A DNA stretch of 64,000 nucleotides from Brevibacillus_C sp046036945 (GTDB lineage Bacteria > Bacillota > Bacilli > Brevibacillales > Brevibacillaceae): positions 1 through 64,000 of the forward strand of contig NZ_JBJQOQ010000001.1 in assembly GCF_046036945.1 (NCBI RefSeq), written 5' to 3'. The position numbers and the translations under genes are program-made. Every line of letters begins with the position of its first letter. Positions within the stretch are counted from its first letter, which is position 1. The notes under the pieces were generated by a model. The model was given only the letters and a program-made list of their open reading frames with translations, was not told the DNA's origin and made no database searches. This document shows, piece after piece, positions 58,897 to 64,000 of the stretch.

Positions 58897-61683
58897 ATGA
58901 GTATCGACTATAGCAAAACCTTGAACTTGCCCAAAACGGACTTCCCGATGCGCGGCAACCTGCCGAACCGTGAGCCGGAAATCCAGGCACACTGGGAAGA
59001 GATGGACATTTACGCCAGAGTGCAAGAACGCACGAAGGGCCGCCCTTTCTTCGTTCTGCATGACGGTCCGCCGTATGCCAACGGAGACATTCACATCGGG
59101 CATGCCTTGAATAAAATTTTGAAGGACTTTATCGTTCGTTACAAGTCGATGGCCGGTTTCCACGCTCCGTACGTACCCGGGTGGGATACGCACGGGCTGC
59201 CGATCGAGCAGGCGATCATCAACGCGCAAGGTCTGGATCGCCGCAATATCGAAGTGAGCGACTTCCGCAAACGTTGCGAGGAGTACGCCTGGTCGTACAT
59301 CGACAAGCAGCGTTCGCAGTTTAAGCGGCTGGGAGTGCGCGGAGATTGGGCCAATCCGTATGTGACCCTGCTTCCGGAGTATGAGGCGCGGCAGATCAAA
59401 GTGTTTGGCGAGATGGCGAAAAAGGGATACATCTACAAGGGCTTGCGCTCCGTATACTGGTCGCCTTCTTCCGAGACTGCGCTGGCTGACGCAGAGATCG
59501 AGTACAAGGACAAGCGCTCTCCGTCCATCTACGTCAATTTCATGGTCAAAGACGGCAAAGGCAAGCTGGATACGGAAACGGGCGTGGTCATCTGGACGAC
59601 GACGCCGTGGACGATTCCGGCAAACTTGGCCATCTGCGTACATCCGGAACTGGAGTACAGCGTAGTCAAAGCGGACGGAGCCAAATACCTGCTCGCTTCC
59701 GGACTGGTCGAAGCCGCTGCCAAGGAAATTGGCTGGGAGTCTGTCGAAGTGATGTCCACGATTAAAGGATCCGAGCTGGAAGGAGTCGTTACAAGCCATC
59801 CGTTCTACGACCGGGAATCGCCGCTGCTGCTCGGCGAACACGTCACGCTTGACGCCGGAACGGGCTGTGTCCACACTGCTCCCGGACATGGTGAGGACGA
59901 CTTTAACGTCGGGATGAAGTACGACATCGGCGTGCTCTGTCCGGTCGACCACGAAGGGAAAATGACCGAGGAAGCGCCCGGTTTTGCCGGACTGTTCTAC
60001 GACGACGCCAACAAAGCGGTAACGGAGAAGCTGAAGGAGACAGGAGCGCTGCTGAAACTGGGTTTCATCACCCACTCGTATCCGCACGACTGGCGGACGA
60101 AAAAACCGGTCATCTACCGTGCCACCGAACAGTGGTTTGCATCGATCGACGGGTTCCGCCAGCAGCTCCTCGACGCGATCAAGGAAGTTAAGTGGATTCC
60201 CCACTGGGGCGAAACCAGGCTGGCCAACATGGTGGCCGACCGCGGCGACTGGTGCATCTCCCGCCAGCGGGTCTGGGGCGTGCCGATTCCGATCTTCTAT
60301 TGCAAGTCCTGCAATGAGGCGATCATCAACGATCAGACGATTGACCACGTGTCCGAACTGTTCCGCCAAGAAGGATCCCAAGTCTGGTTCTCCCGCGATG
60401 CTGCAGAGCTGGTGCCGCACGGGCTGACCTGTCCGAGCTGCGGAGCGAAGGAATTCCGCAAGGAGACGGATATCATGGACGTCTGGTTTGACTCCGGTTC
60501 CAGCCATGAGGCCGTTCTGGCCGAGCGCGATGATCTCGTCTGGCCGGCCGACCTCTACCTGGAAGGCTCCGACCAGTATCGCGGCTGGTTCAACTCGTCC
60601 TTGTCCACCTCTGTCGCCGTACACGGCAAAGCTCCTTACAAGGGAGTACTCAGCCACGGCTTTACGCTGGACGGCGAAGGCCGCAAGATGTCGAAATCAC
60701 TCGGCAACGTCATCGTGCCGCAAGAAGTGGTCGACAAGCTGGGAGCGGACATTTTGCGCCTGTGGGTCGCTTCCGTCGATTACCAGGCAGACCAGCGCAT
60801 CTCTGATGCGATTCTCAGCCAGATCGCCGAAGTGTACCGGAAAATCCGCAATACGTTCCGCTTCCTGCTGGGGAACTTAAGCGGCTTTGAGCCGGCAAAA
60901 GACCGCGTTTCCTACGAGCAGTTGAGCGAACTGGACCGCTTTGTGCTGGCAAAAGCAGCCAAAGTGACGGATCGCGTGATCAAGGCGTACGACGAATACC
61001 AATTCCATACGGTCTTCCACGCAGTGCATAACTTCTGCACGATCGACCTGTCCGCTTTCTACTTGGATATCTGCAAAGACCGCCTGTATGTCGAGGCTCC
61101 TGACAGCGCGAAAAGACGGGCAGCCCAGACCGTGATGTACGACGTCCTGCTCGACTTGGTCCGGCTGGTCGCCCCGATCGTGCCGCATACAGCAGATGAG
61201 GTATGGCGCTACATCCCGGGAGTCTCCGAGGCGAGCGTACAGTTGACCGACATGCCGCGCTCCAATGAGCTGCATCTGGCATTTGGCGCCGAGGCGGAGG
61301 CTAAGTGGAACGACTTCCTAGAAGTGCGTAACGAGGTGTTGAAAGCGATGGAAGAAGCCCGCCGCCAAAAAGTGTTCGGCAACTCTGTCGACGCCAAGCT
61401 GGAGCTGTACCCGGGTGAAAAAGCGTTCCAGACGCTGACGAAGATGGATGACTTGGCTGACCTGTTCATCGTCGCCCATGTCGACCTTCACTCCCCGGCT
61501 GAGACGGCACCCGCAGAAGCAATGGCGCTGGAAGGGATTTCCGTACGGGTACTGCCGGCTGAAGGCGTCAAGTGTGAGCGCTGCCGGATCGTCAAACCGG
61601 ATGTAGGGGTCAACCCGGCATATCCTGAAGCGTGCGGCCGCTGCGCCTCGATCGTAGAAGAACATTTTACCGACGTACAATAG
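58897..61683 (+). CDS. ileS: Isoleucine--tRNA ligase
   Basis: 928 residues from the ATG at 58897 (TAGGAGTG upstream). Class I motifs HIGH at residues 66-69 and KMSKS at about 597-601; CP1 editing domain in between (TTTPWTIPANLAI, about 235-247); C-terminal zinc-binding CERCRIVK ... CGRCASIV (about 890-922). It charges tRNA-Ile and is regulated by the T-box leader. A terminator follows at 61701-61748. Confidence 0.96.
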   Translation: MSIDYSKTLNLPKTDFPMRGNLPNREPEIQAHWEEMDIYARVQERTKGRPFFVLHDGPPYANGDIHIGHALNKILKDFIVRYKSMAGFHAPYVPGWDTHGLPIEQAIINAQGLDRRNIEVSDFRKRCEEYAWSYIDKQRSQFKRLGVRGDWANPYVTLLPEYEARQIKVFGEMAKKGYIYKGLRSVYWSPSSETALADAEIEYKDKRSPSIYVNFMVKDGKGKLDTETGVVIWTTTPWTIPANLAICVHPELEYSVVKADGAKYLLASGLVEAAAKEIGWESVEVMSTIKGSELEGVVTSHPFYDRESPLLLGEHVTLDAGTGCVHTAPGHGEDDFNVGMKYDIGVLCPVDHEGKMTEEAPGFAGLFYDDANKAVTEKLKETGALLKLGFITHSYPHDWRTKKPVIYRATEQWFASIDGFRQQLLDAIKEVKWIPHWGETRLANMVADRGDWCISRQRVWGVPIPIFYCKSCNEAIINDQTIDHVSELFRQEGSQVWFSRDAAELVPHGLTCPSCGAKEFRKETDIMDVWFDSGSSHEAVLAERDDLVWPADLYLEGSDQYRGWFNSSLSTSVAVHGKAPYKGVLSHGFTLDGEGRKMSKSLGNVIVPQEVVDKLGADILRLWVASVDYQADQRISDAILSQIAEVYRKIRNTFRFLLGNLSGFEPAKDRVSYEQLSELDRFVLAKAAKVTDRVIKAYDEYQFHTVFHAVHNFCTIDLSAFYLDICKDRLYVEAPDSAKRRAAQTVMYDVLLDLVRLVAPIVPHTADEVWRYIPGVSEASVQLTDMPRSNELHLAFGAEAEAKWNDFLEVRNEVLKAMEEARRQKVFGNSVDAKLELYPGEKAFQTLTKMDDLADLFIVAHVDLHSPAETAPAEAMALEGISVRVLPAEGVKCERCRIVKPDVGVNPAYPEACGRCASIVEEHFTDVQ

Positions 61684-61700
61684 GAATTGATGCTTTGCAA

Positions 61701-61749
61701 AGCTTCCCTCGCTGGCTGAAACAAATGCCGGTCGAGGGGGCTTTTTTTG
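61701..61749 (+). terminator. Terminator after ileS
   Basis: AGCTTCCCTCG ... CGAGGGGGCT with a long loop that itself contains CTGGC/GCCGG, followed by TTTTTTTG. Confidence 0.75.
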
Positions 61750-61800
61750 CGTTCTCTTGAGGCATACTAGCCAAATAGAACGACAAAGGAAGGTGCTCAC

Positions 61801-62592
61801 ATGGACAAGGAGTTGCTCGCGAAGCTCAAGCGGCGTCTGTTGGACGAAAAGGAGAGCCTGCTGGCACGCCTGGAAGAAAATAACCGCTACAACCTGGAGA
61901 ACCAGATGTCCGAATCCTTCTCCGAGTTTTCCATGTACGACAACCACCCGGCAGATATCGGCACAGAGATGTTCGAACGGGAGAAGGACATCGCTCTGTA
62001 CTTCCTCGATCGAGAGACGCTGCGGGAGATCGATCAGGCACTGAACCGGATGGAGGACGGCAGTTACGGCTTCTGCAGCGTCTGCGGCCAGCCAATACCG
62101 GAGGAGCGGCTGGAAGCAATTCCCCATACCCTTACGTGCAAAGAACACGCTCCTGCCCCCAACGTGAATGATCAGCGGCCGATTGAAGAACAATTTGAAA
62201 TGCCCCCGTTTGGCCGCTCCTCGCTGGACGAGCGGGACGACGCCAACTTTTTTGACGGAGAAGACGCCTGGCAGATCGTGGAGAATTGGGGGACATCCAG
62301 CACGCCTTGGTCTTACGAGGACAACGACAAGATGGATTACAATAACATGATGATTGAATCAGGCGAGCCGGACGGCTTTGTCGAACCCGTGGAGCAGATC
62401 GCCTACACCGATATTCACGGCTATCACGGTCCGGACAGCGTCCATTTCAACCGTGGCTACCAATATGAAGAGTACATGGAAAAAGGAGAAGGAAAAGGGA
62501 ATTCGATTCGTTATGAGGAGTACCTTGAGGAGTTGGAGGATCAGGATGGCGCAGGACCGGGTCTTACGGACATCAGCAATGGTGACGATTAA
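61801..62592 (+). CDS. ylyA: TraR/DksA-type zinc-finger protein (YlyA/YteA-like)
   Basis: 263 residues. An N-terminal coiled coil (about 3-35), FSMYDNHPADIGTEMFEREKDIAL (about 43-66) and a DksA-like zinc finger with Cys92, Cys95, Cys113 and His116, followed by an acidic, Tyr/Asp-rich C-terminal region. B. subtilis ylyA lies directly after ileS and its product binds RNA polymerase to enhance SigG genes; position and domain order agree. The C-terminal 100 residues are less conserved. Confidence 0.85.
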   Translation: MDKELLAKLKRRLLDEKESLLARLEENNRYNLENQMSESFSEFSMYDNHPADIGTEMFEREKDIALYFLDRETLREIDQALNRMEDGSYGFCSVCGQPIPEERLEAIPHTLTCKEHAPAPNVNDQRPIEEQFEMPPFGRSSLDERDDANFFDGEDAWQIVENWGTSSTPWSYEDNDKMDYNNMMIESGEPDGFVEPVEQIAYTDIHGYHGPDSVHFNRGYQYEEYMEKGEGKGNSIRYEEYLEELEDQDGAGPGLTDISNGDD

Positions 62593-63700
62593 ACAGGTTG
62601 ACACGTTTCCGCTGCTGTACCGTCTGCCGCAGCCGTACGGCGATGCCAACGGCTACAAAAAATACCGAACCTGCTGCCTGTTTCGCCTGACGACGGAGAG
62701 CGGCCTCGTCGGCTGGGGAGAATGCGTCGACTGGCTGCCTACGCTGGAGCTCGGGTTCCGCGAGCGAATAATCCCGTTTTTAATGGGAAAAGCAGCAACA
62801 AATCGCCGGCCATTGGTGAAAATAATCAACAAATGGCATCAGCGCATTGCCGCGGGAATCAGCATGGCGCTCACGGAAATCACCGCCAAGGCCGCCGGAC
62901 TTTCCATCTGTGAGCTCTGGGGCGGCAGATGGCAAGCCCAAGTACCGGTTTACGCTTCTTTTCAATCCTACAGCGATCGGCCTGATTGGCAGCGTCATTC
63001 GATCAAGCTGGTCGAACGGGCGGCCGCCGCCGGTTTCGACAAGGTAAAGGTAAAGATCGGCGGGAAGCGGATCGCGGAAGACCAGAAGCACATTCAAGCA
63101 CTCCAAAGTTCCCTTGCCGGCGCGGTGCAAATCGCCCTCGATGCCAATCAAAGTTACGATGCAGCCTCGGCCATTGAGTGGCAGCGCTTGTTTTCGCAAT
63201 GGGACAACCTGCTGTGGCTGGAGGAGCCGCTGCCGATGGACCGGACAGCAGATTACAAGCTGCTTCGCTCCCGGCTGTCCATCCCGCTGGCCGGAGGCGA
63301 GAACCTGCAGACTGCAGAACAGTTTTTACCCCTGCTAATGGAAGGCGCAATCGATATCGCCCAGCCTGATCCGATGCATTTGGATGGAATTGACAGTTAC
63401 CGTTCTACTCTGGAGACGATCAGACAATTTGGCTTGCGCGTCTCACCGCATGCCTTTGATGGGGCGCTGTCCCGGCTTTACGCTCTGTTCGCTCAGGCGT
63501 GCCTGCCGCCCTGGAGCAAAATGGCCGGCGAGGAACTGGAACCGGTAGAGTGGGACGTGATGGATAACCCCTTCAACCAGCTTGTGCCCCTGGCGCCAAA
63601 AGGCGGGAGGGTAACGCTTCCCGACGGAGTTGGACTTGGAGTGGAGCTCGATCTTGAGCGAATCGCTGCCTTTCGCTGGGACGAGAGAACATACATCTAA
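62546..63700 (+). CDS. Mandelate racemase / muconate lactonizing enzyme family protein
   Basis: 384 residues from the ATG at 62546 (TTGGAGGA 5 nt upstream, inside ylyA); the ATG at 62579 is the alternative. Enolase-superfamily features: KVKVKIGG (about 166-173, catalytic Lys pair), ALDANQSYDAA (about 195-205, metal Asp), WLEEPLPMD (about 224-232, metal Glu) and a later SIPLAGGENL and SPHAFDGA. Substrates of this group include acid sugars, dipeptides and succinylbenzoate; none can be assigned. It overlaps ylyA by 47 nt and precedes an MFS gene by 17 nt, suggesting a catabolic or dipeptide-related operon. Confidence 0.8.
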   Translation: MAQDRVLRTSAMVTIKQVDTFPLLYRLPQPYGDANGYKKYRTCCLFRLTTESGLVGWGECVDWLPTLELGFRERIIPFLMGKAATNRRPLVKIINKWHQRIAAGISMALTEITAKAAGLSICELWGGRWQAQVPVYASFQSYSDRPDWQRHSIKLVERAAAAGFDKVKVKIGGKRIAEDQKHIQALQSSLAGAVQIALDANQSYDAASAIEWQRLFSQWDNLLWLEEPLPMDRTADYKLLRSRLSIPLAGGENLQTAEQFLPLLMEGAIDIAQPDPMHLDGIDSYRSTLETIRQFGLRVSPHAFDGALSRLYALFAQACLPPWSKMAGEELEPVEWDVMDNPFNQLVPLAPKGGRVTLPDGVGLGVELDLERIAAFRWDERTYI

Positions 63701-63717
63701 AGAGACGAGGAGTGGAC

Positions 63718-64000
63718 ATGGCTCAAAGCACGAAGAATCTCTTTGGTTTGGCTGGGGTACCGCTGGTCATGGTGCTGGGCAACTCCATGTTGATCCCGGT
63801 GCTCCCGACCATGAAATCCGTGTTGCATTTAACGTCGTTTCAGTCCAGTTTGCTTATTACCGCTTTCTCGATTGCCGCAGGAATCGTAATACCGCTTGCC
63901 GGCTACCTGTCCGATCGGTTTAACCGGAAAGCGGTCGTACTGATCGCCCTGTCGGTGTACGGAATCGGCGGATTGCTTGCCGGAATGGCTGCGCTCTGGT
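63718..64000 (+). CDS. MFS transporter, N-terminal part, cut by window edge
   Basis: Open from the ATG at 63718 (GAGGAGTGG upstream) to the window end, 94 codons. The first membrane helices are visible, with the MFS loop 2-3 motif GYLSDRFNRKAVVL (variant of GxLaDrxGrkxxl). The text MLIPVLPTMK resembles multidrug or drug/H+ antiporters. It probably shares a transcript with the enolase-family gene, whose product or substrate it may move. Confidence 0.8.
   Translation, partial: MAQSTKNLFGLAGVPLVMVLGNSMLIPVLPTMKSVLHLTSFQSSLLITAFSIAAGIVIPLAGYLSDRFNRKAVVLIALSVYGIGGLLAGMAALW

Noticed and set aside
58804..60657. 617-codon open frame on the minus strand opposite ileS
   Set aside because: It is the antisense of a complete, motif-rich ileS and T-box region, has no ribosome site, and encodes a His/Arg/Val-rich protein typical of antisense frames in GC-rich coding DNA.

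Overview
This window looks like a chromosomal segment of an endospore-forming, Gram-positive bacterium of the order Bacillales, probably a Brevibacillus-like member of the Paenibacillaceae. The evidence is gene content and order. The run ylbO/rsfA-like, ylbP, panE, bshC, the division and cell-wall (dcw) cluster, spoIIGA-sigE-sigG, ylmC-ylmH, divIVA, ileS, ylyA is close to that of Bacillus subtilis. MurE carries the meso-diaminopimelate signature DNPR, bacillithiol synthesis is present (bshC), and many sporulation genes occur. Unlike B. subtilis, murA sits inside the dcw cluster. The genus is an inference from gene order; no database was searched. No rRNA, tRNA or CRISPR array was seen.

Layout. 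1-457: 3' end of an IS200/IS605-type tnpB plus the right end of the element, with an omega-RNA-like fold. 543-16.9 kb: accessory and stress genes. These include a secreted Asp-tailed protein, a PNPOx-like flavoprotein, an HTH-TPR regulator divergent from a 50-codon secreted peptide (candidate quorum-sensing pair), an aldo/keto reductase, ylaJ/phoH, and an unclassified structured RNA region. They continue with the yqgX-yqgY-mgsR neighbourhood around a SufR-like regulator, then ylbO-like and ylbP. 17.0-21.9 kb: a five-gene operon like B. subtilis yngH-yngHB-yngG-yngF-yngE (leucine / 3-methylcrotonyl-CoA catabolism). 22.0-30.5 kb: panE, DUF3397, an XRE-cupin regulator, NhaC, a PqqB-like hydrolase, bshC, nitroreductase and ahcY. 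30.6-50.8 kb: the dcw cluster mraZ-rsmH-ftsL-pbpB-spoVD-murE-mraY-murD-spoVE-murG-murB-murA-divIB-ylxW-ylxX-sbp-ftsA-ftsZ. 50.9-53.6 kb: spoIIGA-sigE-sigG. 53.7-64 kb: a racemase-like gene, ylmC-D-E-sepF-ylmG-ylmH-divIVA, T-box-ileS, ylyA, an enolase-superfamily enzyme and the start of an MFS transporter.

The central 30 kb makes lipid II precursors (MurA/B/D/E, MraY, MurG), polymerises and crosslinks peptidoglycan at the septum and spore cortex (PbpB, SpoVD, SpoVE), builds the divisome (FtsL, DivIB, FtsA, FtsZ, SepF, DivIVA), and then commits the mother cell and forespore through SigE and SigG. The most promising unexplained items are: the HTH-TPR receptor with its double SPVWP peptide; the roughly 190-nt closed RNA fold with an internal repeated motif after phoH; the shared GACATAGTGT operator on both sides of the four-cysteine regulator; the AT-richer murB-murA block inside the dcw cluster; and an intrinsic terminator between ftsL and pbpB.
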